From Himantopus leucocephalus (lineage: Eukaryota; Chordata; Aves; Charadriiformes; Recurvirostridae), in the NCBI GenBank assembly GCA_003993805.1, contig RSEF01000002.1:6940183-7004182 (forward strand): a DNA stretch of 64,000 nucleotides, in the 5' to 3' direction. The translations under genes were made by a program, and so were the position numbers. Numbering within the stretch: position 1 is the stretch's first letter; every line of letters starts with the position of its first letter. Below are positions 51,297 through 62,681 of this stretch, in pieces. The notes beneath the pieces were generated by a model. That model did no database searches. It was not told where the DNA came from and worked only from the letters and a program-made list of their open reading frames with translations.

Positions 51297-53264
51297 CTGA
51301 GGAGGAGAGAAAAAGGAAGAAAAAAGAAAAAGCACCATTAATTCAGTCCAGCTCAGGCCATCAGCATCTCTAAACTTGTCTCAACACAGTAAACTCCTGT
51401 TTATTCAGCTGGTGGATTAGCCAGACCTCACCTTCCCCTGCGCCTGCCTGCATGGACACACAGATGTGTGTGTGCCACCTCTCTGCGCTCCATGCTGCCC
51501 CTTGCTCTTAAAGACACCCTGAATTTCACAAAAAAAATCAACACGTGCATAATTTTATTATTACACATATAATGCAGGATTTTCTTTACTACTTTTATTT
51601 GCCACACATCCCTATTCCTTCCCTGGACAACTGATAGATGACTGGCAATGAATTTATTTAATGTAATGAATGATCGCCATTAAGGAAACACAGTGCCCCA
51701 AAGCCTTCCTCCCAAATTTATGCACCCATCTACAAGACTTAAATCTCCCTCACATGATGGAGACATCGCACAACACCGCGCAACGCACAAGTTCCCAAGT
51801 GCCTGACAGGTCTCTACAACGTCAGACACAGCCACAACTGTGGGATTGCAACTCCAGTCCCAAAATAGAGGAACCATTTTAGAGCGGGGACGTTCCTGCT
51901 AATTACCCCAGCCTAGAGCTTGGGTACGACCTTTCTAACAGCTGTACCTCTTTTGGGACCTGTGCTGACCCTCCAGCTAGCGTGAATATCTGTGCACAAC
52001 ACAGCACTGCACTGTGCGGGCTTGCCCAGCAAGGGGGGATAAAAATCCAGAAAAACAAACAAAAAAAAGGGGCAAAGATTAAATTCTTCCCACATAAAAT
52101 TAACAGAAGCTGACCCAAAAATTCTGTGGGATTTGCCTGGGCCTGGGCTATATGTAGAGTTTATTTTCTTCTGGATGCACAAAGTACTTCTGTGGGTATG
52201 AGGCTGCTTTTTTAGCTGGCGGCATTTCTCATGAATGGAGGGCCTTGTTCCTGGCACAAGGCAGTGGAGGGTTTCAGGTCTCCAGGGGACATGTAAGCAA
52301 AGGCCACAGTGTATGTGCCCACAGGCACAGTATGCTGCTGAATTTCAAGCCCCTTGCATGCCTGCTCCTCTCTTCCCAACTATGCATAACAAACAGGGAG
52401 GTATGGAGCAGACAGCAACTTCTACCTGTGAAGACGCCAGGTACCCCTCATATGTACCAGTCTAGTTAGGTACGGGTTTTGTTGCTACAGGAGTCATTGT
52501 AGAGAAAAATAATATTTCTATTAGAATGACTTAGATGAAAGAAGAGATGAAAGAAAGCTTCATAGGTACATATGTCCTCTTTCAGGTCTGTAAAGGGCTT
52601 GTGTACATGAATCCAGCTAAAAATGGTCAGCTGAGTTTAAAACACATATGCAATGAACTCCCTTTTCAAAACAATGCTTAGCTACAGCTCCAAAACACTT
52701 GTAGAAATATGCATGAGCAGCATGAAGGCCAAAGAACTGCTGCCACCATAACACAGGATCCCACTTCTTCCCACTTTGGACCAGCTGCTCTTTCCACTTG
52801 GGATGGGACAGAGCTGGAATGGGTCCTGCTCCATGGGAGTCGCAGAAGGGCCTGCAGAGAGCATGGTCCCCTGTTTGGGAAGGTTTCTAACCTAAAAGGC
52901 GCTTGGTCTGGGAGATGGACACAAATAGTGTGGGTCACTAGGAGGGGCATGGAACCATGCTGGCACAGCCCTGGACAGCTGATGAATTCTGCTCTGTGCC
53001 CCGCTGTGCAGCACTGAGATGTCTGACAAGAGGCACAACTGCTTTTTATACCTGTACACTTATTTTTGACAGCATGAACAAAAATATCTCAAAAATATAC
53101 CTGTCCTTTTGCAGATGAATTAGGGGAGCAGTTGCCCTCAAGGGGAAATTTTTTGAAAGGATAAATCAATCCTAACTAAAGCATTGGGTACCAAACACTC
53201 TTGACAGTATCCATCAGAGATGAAAAAGTAGTGTTTCATACTTAATGCAGTGGCCTGAGCCTCA

Positions 53265-53350
53265 GGTTTCCCTCACAGCTCTGTCATGGATTCTGTGTGC
53301 AATCTTGCAAACTCAGTTGATATTACACATCTATTCTACTGTACCTATCT
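53265..53350 (+). mobile_element. Possible MIR SINE relic
   Basis: TTCCCTCACAGCTCTGTCATGG, TCTGTGTGCAATCTTGCAAACTCAGTTGATATTACACATCTATTCTACTG resembles the MIR order of CTCTGCCACT, GTGTGACCTTGGGCAAGTCACTT, CTCTGTG. The match is weak and based on recalled consensus. Confidence 0.33.
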
Positions 53351-54375
53351 CCTTTATTCAAACTCCAAGTCCTCTGGCACACAGACCGTCTCCCGGTGAG
53401 TATTTATCAAGAATAATAGGGCACAATGCCTCGACTGAGAACTGGAATAACAACCACACTATACGTAAATTAACAAACAAATAGCACTTTTGTCATGGGT
53501 TAATAGTCCCAAAGTGGTAGATTTTTCATAAAAGCTCATTAACTTTACTAAAATATCATCTGTAAATCATCTGGACTACTTATACGTTGTTCTCTTTACA
53601 GCTATGTAGTCCAGGAAACAACCAAGTAACACAACGGCACTTCCTTTTGCATCGCCATTTAAACGGGTCTGTTGCCAAATCTATTGCCTGCAAGCGGGGA
53701 GTAAGAATATTTTCCATTTCATTTTAATCTGCCACTACTACCATAATTTAGGACTTTTTCTGGGATGGTAATTTCATTATCATTTTTTCTGAAGTGACAA
53801 GCCATGACATTTGTAAAGCTAAGAGAAGGACATCATTCTGGTGCTACCCTTAATATTTCATGTTATCTTTTCTGCATGCTTGTTTGGTTATAATGACACA
53901 CTGATAGAAGACACTTTTAAAAGACTATACCCTCATGCGCTGAAGCAATTCTAGAAATGTAAAATGTCAAGCAACAATTTGTCAAATAACATCAGTATTC
54001 CCTTGTATGCATAAGTCAGATATGAAAGCAAATTGTTCTCAAATTCTGAATGTAAGCAGCGGGATGTTTTTATTTATTGCAATCACAACCAGTTGCTTTC
54101 TCTCCATCGTGCCAGGCAGATGAATTAGCTAATTGTCGGAGCACCAGGGGCACGCTGCTAAATACACATGTGCATGCTACTAAATTAAAGGAAATTACTA
54201 CATCAAATTCTTCCTCAGCTGCTCCACATGTTAATAATACACAGGTTACACCTACCATCAAAGCATATAAATACCTGTGATTCTGCTTTGGGAATTACAA
54301 CAGGGTTGCTTTCTTAGAATATTGTTAGACGCTAAAGGATTGCAAGTTTTAAAAGATAATTAGGCGCTTCTATGA

Positions 54376-54426
54376 GTAAAATCATCAGTTATCATCAGTA
54401 TCATCAGTAAAATCAACAGTTATCAC
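54376..54426. repeat. Imperfect repeat cluster of ATCATCAGT units
   Basis: GTAAAATCATCAGTTATCA at 54376 recurs as GTAAAATCAACAGTTATCA at 54407, with extra ATCATCAGT copies in between, so the pattern is a short degenerate minisatellite of period 31 built on a 9-mer. Confidence 0.75.
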
Positions 54427-56129
54427 GGCTTACATAAAAGTCACAAGGTGATGTTAATTTTCATGCTTCAGCTGGGAATGCAGAAGAACCTCTGCTGTGG
54501 AATAAACCCCACCATCCTATGCAGACTCGGTGTGATGACTCCAGCAGTGGTGCTAGAGGCAGGTTACACAGCTAGACGGATCATCAGCCTGTTCTTCATG
54601 CTTTTTGGACTCATTTCTTGAAGCTATGACAAGCAGGTGGGCACACAACTCCCACATGTGCTTTGGAAAGATAACTATTCCTCCAGCTGAGCTGTAGCAG
54701 AAAAAGAAAGCATTGCACCCTGGTTTTTCACATTAGTAACCCTTGTACATCAGTTTGTGTTAGTCCAGGAAAAGCAGTGAAGTAAGAATAGGCAGAAACA
54801 TGAAACGCACCTAATAAACGCACATGGTGATATGGCTCATTTGACCCTGACCGGATAATTGGCCTTTTGGAGATAAGAAGTCCAAACACACAATGCACGT
54901 ACAATACAAATCAATGTACAAATAAGGTCTAACCAAACAAATTAAAAATTTCCTCTAAGTATGAAATTGTTCACTTAACTAAAAAAACAACCACCAACCA
55001 CCAACAAAACATTCCCTGGGTTGGCTTTGTGTGGAGCACATACAGGATCTTTGAGCTGTACACCTAAGCTTGGACTCCCTAAACCTTAAAACTGGTTATG
55101 CTGGAGGGAAATCTCAGCTCCTGACTGTATGCCTGCAGAGGAACAGGGCTAAATTAGCAGCTCGGTAATAGTGCCAGTGCAACCCCACCCTAAGCCTACG
55201 GCAATGTGCTCCCAGTGAGATTAAGCAACCAAGCAGAGTCCCATGTACATCAGAAGTGCTGTTTCTAGTGACTGACTTCACTTGTTCAAGGCTAAACCGG
55301 TTACCTTACATAGCACTGAGTAAATATATCCTAAAATGCTGTAAGACGCTACCTGTTTTCATGCTTCAGAGTACAAAAGAATCCTCAGCTTGGGACCAGG
55401 GGGAGACTTTGCTCTGCTGTATACACCAAATGATCTTAGGCAGGCTCCTAAAATACACCCAGAACTGACCGCTATTGAAAATAAAGCAACAAAATGAGAC
55501 ATGTCTTACAATGTTTGGCATCTAGAACACTTACTTCCAGTTTTTTGAATGAAATGTAAAGTGATATCTTGGCATTTGTCCTGAGCTGGGCAGCTCTAGA
55601 AGATGTCAAATCAGGAAATAGCATCCTCAAAGCTTCCCTTGTCCTTTCACCTGAACACAAGGATCTTTCTCTCTTCCTAATCTCTTCTTCCTTTCTCCCA
55701 GCTACACACATTAATGGCTCAGAGCCATTCTGTGATGGACCAGCAGACCCACATCTTCATTTTCAACAGATAAACTCCTAGATGACAAAATCCCAACATA
55801 AACCATTGCTAGTCCCAGACTACCCCATGCCAGTGAATGAAACAGCTGGACACAGGCTCAAACCATTGAGCAGTGGTCCGTACAGCTTCCCTGCTCACTC
55901 ACCATCTGATGGGGATTTAGGCTGTGCCATGAGTACTGTCCAGGTGCCGCCTAGGCTCAGGGAGAGCACAAGCCAGGGACAGCCCCAGGTTGCATGTGGT
56001 CACCCTGCTCTAGTGTGTGCAAGGCTTTGGCTCTGCAACAGGACTGTGCCCAAACCCTTCATGTCTGGGGCAAGAGAATGGTCCTTGATCTCTTATCTGT
56101 TGCTCCTATCAACATATCCCAAGTGAACA

Positions 56130-56440
56130 ACCTTGTATCTTGTGCTGTTAAGAATTATCCATCCAGAAGCTCATCCAGGTCTTCGTGTATAAGGTCCTTC
56201 CCTACAATGAAAAAACCACCTCTCTTTGCATCATCAACATCAATTGGCTGGTATGCTTCTATTTTTCATCTCAGCCTTACTAGCAAAGATCAGCCCAAGG
56301 ACTGAGCTTGGGGAAACCCCACCAGTTCTGTCCCTCCACCTAACAGTCATCCTTTCAATACCGGTCTGCCGTCTTTCCCTTCAACTATTTTCTTACCCGA
56401 CTCGCAATTCTTCATCTTATTTTACAAAAAAGATTAAAGT
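56130..56440 (-). mobile_element. Ancient CR1-type LINE fragment, minus orientation
   Basis: The stretch AGCTCATCCAGGTCTTC, CATCATCAACATCAATTGG, CCCAAGGACTGAGCTTGGGGAAACCCCACCAG follows the reverse-oriented CR1 order (TCCAGATCATTGAT, then CAGTACTGAGCCCTGGGGAACACCACT). GTCTTTCCCTTCAACTATTTTCTTACCC then parallels the ATCCAGCCAGTTTTTTACCC region. It is old, with no open frame. It may be part of the same ancient insertion as the fragment at 58.9 kb, which shares its orientation and lies further 5' in the element. Confidence 0.55.
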
Positions 56441-58879
56441 GCACTACATTTAATCACTACCATATGATAATCCCCAACGCAATGTGCCAAGAGACCAAAC
56501 TATTCATACTTCACCACAAACTAGTCTCTCATCCACACACCATCCATCTCAGTCTCGCCTCTTCTCACTCACAGGCAGAAATTTTCCCAATCTTGTTGTT
56601 TTCTTTCCCATGCTTTGTATTGAAAATCTGATCCCTCCATTTTACCAAATAAAGTCCTCTCTAAGAAGCCATTTCTGCTCCCAATCTAGAATTCAAGGAC
56701 CACTCAACTGCAGGGAAGAGAAGTGTCCCGCCAAAGTGACGCGCCCAGAAGAATGAACGAGCTCTTCTGAGAAGACCCTGACCACAAACAGGCAGAGGCT
56801 GTGTCAGAGCTGGGGAAACCCTCTGCCTGTGTCCCTGCCACAGCACCTCTTCGCAGCCATCTCCTCTGCTCCCCTGTCAGGGTGCTCCAGCAACAGGTCC
56901 TTTTCTTGGGCACACAACCTTCCCCAGAGGATGCCCGCCCTGAATAATCTCTGGCTTTGGTTCACTTTATGGTAAATTTAGATTCATCCTTCAGAACAGT
57001 CTGAAAAAATAATCTTTCTAAAATATGAATGGGCTCAAGCCAAACAGCCTTTCAAAATGCTTCCAAATTTAAGTGAAAGTTTTTAAACACTCCTGAGCTC
57101 CATTCCTTTTTTTTCCAACTCCAAATAGTTAGGACATTAATGGATCATTTGAGTTCTGTTTGCTTTTACAACAGTGAGTTATTTGACCTTTATTTTGCCT
57201 CTTCACTTAAAAAAAAATTTGAAAGACGAATAACAGAAAAGGAATCGCCTCCCACCATCCTTGACAGGGACAGCAAACACAATTAAAGATGATACACCAG
57301 ATAGACGTCTGCACTTGTTTCCTGCCCTTCCACTGAATCTCAATAAAAAAGCCCTTTGATAAAGTTAATTGGATGATTCTCTCATTCTGCTGGAATAAAA
57401 GAGCTCACAGAAACACAAGAGCTGACTTCATTAGGCTGAAAGGTAATGAAGGACTTACTCTCCCAGGCACCATGTGGTCACATTCTCCACCACTCGTTCC
57501 CCTGGTTCTGCATGAGCAGTAACAATTGACATGACAACATATTTTACGGGATCAGAGATGTCACTTCCCCAAACTAAAGTACAATGACACTTTCCCAAAT
57601 GAAAATACAATGGGATGTGGCTGGCTGCTCTGGCAGGCTCTGAGCGCCCTGCATTGCTGTACGGATGGTCAGGGTTAGGTTTCCAGCAGTAAGCAGGGCT
57701 GCTCAAAGGCAGAAGCAGGCTTGAGGAAAGGTGAAAGCAGGGCTGGATCCCGCTCCACTTCCTAACCCTTAACTGCATTTATTTTAAAGCAGCGGATGAG
57801 AAGGAGCCACACACACAGCAGTGCAGCAGTTGGCACATGTGTCCTTGCCCTGAGGCTCACTGCATCCACTGCAGGTGCTCCACGCCAAGGCTGTGACACA
57901 CTCCAGGACACCCCCCCATCCTCCTTGCCGAGGCCAGTTCACTGGTCATGAAGAAATGGATAATTAAAAGACTGGGAAAAAAATTATCCAGTGAAGGGGG
58001 GAAGGGCGCTAAAAATGGCATATTTTTTATTTCTCCTCCCCATTCCAGGGGTTGCTCGTGCAGTTCCCTTGAGTCACTGGATAAAACAAAAACAATGCTG
58101 GGACCAGAAGCAGGACAAAGCGCTCCCTGAAGTCCTTCAATATCGGAGTCATTCCTCTGATGTTTTCTGATCCTAGTTCATCAATGCTTTCCTGCATTAC
58201 TGAGAGCAGAACTGTGAGTCAGTGTCAAATACTGTCATAACAAAACCTCTACTTTTCACCCTATTCCTTTGTTCATACATCCAAAACCCAAACTAATCCT
58301 TTAACAACCTCATCACATCCAGAATCCATGTACAGCTGATTATCTACAGCTGTTCTCAAAATCTAATCATGGCTTTGTAGAAGACTCCCCCCAAATAAAG
58401 TCTGCATTATTTGCCCCTAGGTATAACTGATCACAATTTGGCCAAACTGAGATGGGCTGTTAGTTTGCAAAATGTGTTTTAAGTGATTCAGGTCATTCTG
58501 CATTGGAGACTTTCCTGCTCAGGATTTACCACTCTTTTCCCCCTCATTTTTGTATGAACTACAAATTGTATCAGTAATGAGTCTGTATTTCTTTAAAGAC
58601 ACTGATAAAATATGAGTATAGCAACAAAATGTTTTGTCTACCTAGAAATGAAATTTTCCACTGATGAGTCTCAATTTATTTTATCAGCCAGATTTTTATT
58701 CATTTAATAGGCTCCATGTTTATTCAGTATCATTCCAGTTTCTTAAATCAAAATGTCTTGTACTAATTTTTTATATACATAACACTGACACGATGACATT
58801 TTCCAACAAAATTGATAATTCATTTAAACCTCCACATTTCTTCAATAAAAACTGTTTACTATTATTTCCAATCCAGATG

Positions 58880-59265
58880 AGTCTATTATAATAGCATCAT
58901 TAACTATCCAACATCAGATATTTCATTGTTTTGCACGGGACTAATGTTAGACTGACAAACCTGTAAATTATCCTAATTGCGAACACTGTAAATATTAACA
59001 CAGTAATTGCCTTTTTTGCAGTCTTTTGGAACTTCATCTCCACTCCAAGATTTATTCAAAATTAGCACTAGTCAGAGTAAGCTGTGCCAATTCATTCAAG
59101 GGTGTTTTATCAGAGTTGTTTGGATTTAATTTTAAAATGCCTAGCTTTAGCATCTTCTGCTTTAAATACACTTCAGTCATTAATACGACAGCCACCATTA
59201 TAATCTAAGATAAACATCTCACTAGCTTTTTCCCCATGTAGAGAAAAGAACTTTTAATGCACATT
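58880..59265 (-). mobile_element. Ancient CR1 LINE fragment, reverse transcriptase region, minus orientation
   Basis: The plus strand reads TTTGCACGGGACTAATG, TTAGACTGACAAACCTGTAAATTATCC, then GCCTTTTTTGCAGTCTTTTGGAACTTC and CCAAGATTTATTCAAAATTAGCACTAG. These follow the reverse-oriented CR1 ORF2 (GGCTGACAGGCCTGTAGTTCCC and onward). On the minus strand at about 58965-58942 the frame gives YRFVSLT, matching the NYRPVSLT motif of non-LTR reverse transcriptases. One extra T just before it breaks the frame. Similar text seems to run on weakly to about 59400 and leftward toward 58500. No function is likely. Confidence 0.7.
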
Positions 59266-60194
59266 TCTTTTCCAAGCTTTCTTCTATATTTTTATGACAA
59301 CTCTATTCTTTCCATAAAGGAATGGATCAATATTATTCTTCAAACTCCTCTTCTTCCTCCTCTTCCCTCCTCCATCTATAATTTTCTAGCTGCCTATGGA
59401 CAATTCTCTTTCTGTGTCATTTTCTTCTCTCTAATCATACACAATCCTGGGCTTTCAGCTGAAGGCAATGGCTATCCGTTCCCTGCCATTTCCATACCCT
59501 ATCCTTTAACCCACATTTTAGAGGAAGGATCTATAAATATTCAAGGTTCTAAGACCTCTAAAATTGATTGAGCCATTTGGGTGTAGAGGGGCACTCATCC
59601 CTGACTGCTGCCTTGCCACACCATACCAGAATTATTTTCTGAATGATGCTCCACATCATTCATGATTTTCCAGGCCTCTAAATTGCCCCTCTTCCACTGT
59701 CTTTTCCCAGACCAAGGAAATCCATTAAATCTAACTGCTTCTCAGCTCTCGGTTATCCTTGTCTATACTGCTGCATTTAATGATCTTCTAAGGTCTCTCT
59801 GCAAGAAGGATTCGAGGCATTTCTGGAGAGTCCATAGCTGGGGTCACCAGCAATACCAGTTGATTTAGACAAAGCTACCAGTACAAGTATTAAGGCACTT
59901 TGTCAGGAAACAAGAAGGGGCAGAATACCTGCCATAGGCGTAAGAGCTACCTTTCTCCATCACATCATGCCAAAAACTTCTACGCAAGTCTTCAGAATAT
60001 TATATTCTCCATCTTCAGCAAAGGAAGGTGAAAATTATCCCTATCCCCTTCCTGCCATTGGTCATAAAGTAAAGAAGAATACATCATTTATAACAGTAGC
60101 CATGTTAATGAGAAGTGATTAAGGCTAAACGTCAGGAAATGCCTGTCACATTCCCACCCCTGCCAAAAATTTCCTATGTGAACCTTAACAAATA

Positions 60195-60300
60195 ATTCTG
60201 CACTTGAGTTTCCTAGCTGTGTAATGAGGATTGTTGTCACAGGATAATGATTGAGAGACACTTGCATGGTAAAGTGCTGAGGATCTCTGTGAAAAATGTT
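60195..60300 (+). mobile_element. MIR SINE relic, 3' half
   Basis: CACTTGAGTTTCCTAGCTGTGTAATGAGGATTGTTGTCACAGGATAATGATTGAGAGA, then GCATGGTAAAGTGCTGAGGATC, follows the MIR 3' portion (CTCAGTTTCCTCATCTGTAAAATGGGGA, TTGTGAGGATTAAATGAGA, GTAAAGCGCTTAGCA). It is the clearest MIR-like fragment in the window. Families of this kind are widespread in amniote genomes. Confidence 0.6.
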
Positions 60301-62609
60301 AATTCAGTTTCTAAAAGCTTTTCACAAAGAACAGGAGAATTAAATTAATGGCAGATTGGGACTACGGGTTGTGAACTACTCTTTTCTACCTTGATCTATA
60401 GACCAAGCGACAGAAGAGTTAAGTGCAGGAAGAGAGACATCCCTGACGAATTGCCATTCTCCAATATGACCGGTGAATGGAAAAGCCATTCTACTGATGA
60501 AATACTGACTTTCAATATACAAAAGCTACACATCATGCTGTGATTTCAAACTTGAACAAAGAAAAACCATCTCACTTGAAAGTGAACAGCAACTTGGGAA
60601 CTTCTTTATGTAGCACCAGCTGGGACTGTTACAATTAAATAAAATGCTGCAGTCTGATGCTAGCCATCATCCAGCAGCAGCAAAGATCACACCCTTCACA
60701 TTGTGGAAAACGATATTTAGGATGAGATGTGTGGCAATGGACTTTGCTAGTCAATCTCTTTCTTATCAGAAGTTGGGCACTGCCAGTTGGTTTCTTACCA
60801 CTTTGTTGCACGTGTTGAACAGAGTTCCAAGTATGATGTTAGAAAAAACTCAATCAAAAAGGTCAGTTAAAAAAGCAATTTCAGATGTTACGCCCCGGTT
60901 GCATGGTTATTCCAAAGTCAATTGCAATTCCACCTTGACCCAAGTCTGGGGAAAAAAACCCCAGCATTTACTGAAGCTGTAAAAAGGGGCAATGATTTAA
61001 ATGTTCTTCCAGTTGTCCCTAAGACAAGCACTCATCAGAAAAGATTCCCAAGAGCAGTAAGAGGAAAAAAAAGGGCCTCATAAATGGTCAAGTGGAAGTC
61101 ATTCAATGATATCATGTAATATTACACATGAGTGAGATTAGCTTTGGTATATTTTTTTCTTCAGGATTGAGATTCATGAAGCTTTCTCACCTTTCTTGGG
61201 GAAAAGGAGGTGATAAATGGAAAAATCAAGTTTTGGCTAGAAACATCTGCCTTCTTCCAGCATGACAACCCTTTTCAAAAACATCACATTGTTCACTTCA
61301 TTCAAACCCACTAAACAAGCACCTTTTGGTAACACTGTATATTTTAGCTTCCCTGGCATCTACAAGAGTTCCTCTGCGTCAATGACTCCTACGTCAGTCT
61401 TGAAAGGTCCAACACAGAAAGGAACAAGGCCAATGTTATAAACATATTCAGTTACTGATGGATTGAAGAATTTTTTTAAACAACTGTCCCTTCCTGTGAG
61501 GTGCAAAGGAGTAGAAACCCGTGCTGTCAACAGAGCTAAGTTATTATTGTTCTAGTTGCAGATTAGCTTCACTAAGGAGATATTTATTGCTTCATCTGCC
61601 TTGAACTATAACTGCAGACTCTTTGACAAATGGTCTGTAGCAGGTTTAATCTTCACAGAGGTCCATAGCCTTGTAAATACTGTGACAAGTCAAAATGGTC
61701 TGCTGTGTAGCTATAGATCAGCTTTTGGGGTTATCTACTGTTGGGAGGAGTATCTGTCTCCTTTCGCCAAGCCCATAACTTGGCTGGTAGGAGGCTTACA
61801 TTTAGCAGACCAGCTTGTACTTCAATGCTTTGTGAAAATGGTGAGGCCAGGACCTAAAGATGACAGATCCCACCCACAATTTTTGTTGCTTTGAAGATTG
61901 TGTAGGCACTGTACTACCATCCCTAATGTCATCCATTGAATATGCTCACCCGATCATTTTAAAGCAAGAAAACCCTGTGAATGTATTAGTATAATTTAAC
62001 AGCAGGCCATCAGTAAAACAAATCACAGCAATGCCCCCAGAAGGATAACGCTGAGTTCATCCCGCATCAAGGAGGAACCTTTCCACCTTGTTTATGGGAA
62101 GACCCTACTGCTATGGCTTCAGAAAATGAAGGCGGCTCATTTTGCCAGTGCCAAGGACAGACAGATCAATGACACTGAACAGTTAAAACCTCCATAGCCA
62201 GAGAGCAACCATCAGGAGGCAATTCCAGGAAAACATACCGACAACCACAGGTGCCTATTTGGGCACTGTATTTCTGTAGCAACACCACAAATTTTGTTAG
62301 CTAACTATATTCCTGAGAATAAAGTAATGCAATATTACCTCATTGAATTACAACAGTGTTAGACACAACATCTGCAGTATTTAGAGCAATATCACCAGAG
62401 GTTAGCATCGTTTACAGCTTATACTGCATAAGCATCATCATGGTCAGGTCTGCAAAAGTCACTATATTTGCCCTAGAGTATCACTCTCAACAGGTTAATG
62501 GTATGGCATGAAAGACTAAAACCTCCGGCTTTTTTAAGCCTAATAAGTTGTGTTTACCACCAAAGGACTCAGCCACTACAGCGAAGGTGAAGCTTTGGAA
62601 ATATCCTAC

Positions 62610-62681
62610 CTTGCGAGAAGCATTTTTGTCTGTGCTCTCCACATCACCGTCCAAGAAGGGCATGGCAAATGAGCTGAGATC
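62610..62681 (-). CDS. PRKAG2: PRKAG2 exon 2 (AMPK gamma-2 subunit, N-terminal extension)
   Basis: This is an internal coding exon of the gamma-2 regulatory subunit of AMP-activated protein kinase, the nucleotide-sensing subunit of the cytosolic energy-sensing kinase trimer. On the minus strand, a polypyrimidine tract ending in TGGCAG (acceptor AG at 62682-62683) precedes GAT CTC AGC TCA. The exon ends CGC AAG before the donor GTAGGA (62609-62604). It is 72 bp, phase 0 at both ends, and encodes 24 residues beginning DLSSFAMPFLDGD and ending NASRK. From memory, human gamma-2 residues 39-62 begin DLSSFAMPLLDGD and end HSSRK, also from a 72-bp exon, so size, phase and sequence agree. The ATG at codon 7 matches Met45, which serves as the start in a shorter known isoform. 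The segment is outside the CBS domains and is probably disordered. Exon 1 is not in the window. Confidence 0.95.

Larger units (their letters stand above)
51297..62609 (-). other. PRKAG2: PRKAG2 intron 2 (complete)
   Basis: This intron of about 11.3 kb is bounded by the exon 2 donor (GTAGGA) and the exon 3 acceptor (CCTCCTCAG). It holds two ancient CR1 fragments (about 56130-56440 and 58880-59265), MIR-like pieces near 53.3 and 60.2 kb and a short imperfect repeat at 54.4 kb. I see no further exon: minus-strand open frames such as 52678-52950 and 57455-57778 are low in identity to anything I know and lack paired splice sites in suitable phase. Confidence 0.9.

Noticed and set aside
55376..55450. 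MIR-like CTCTGCTGTATACACCAAATGATCTTAGGCAGG
   Set aside because: One weak landmark only; similarity does not extend on either side.
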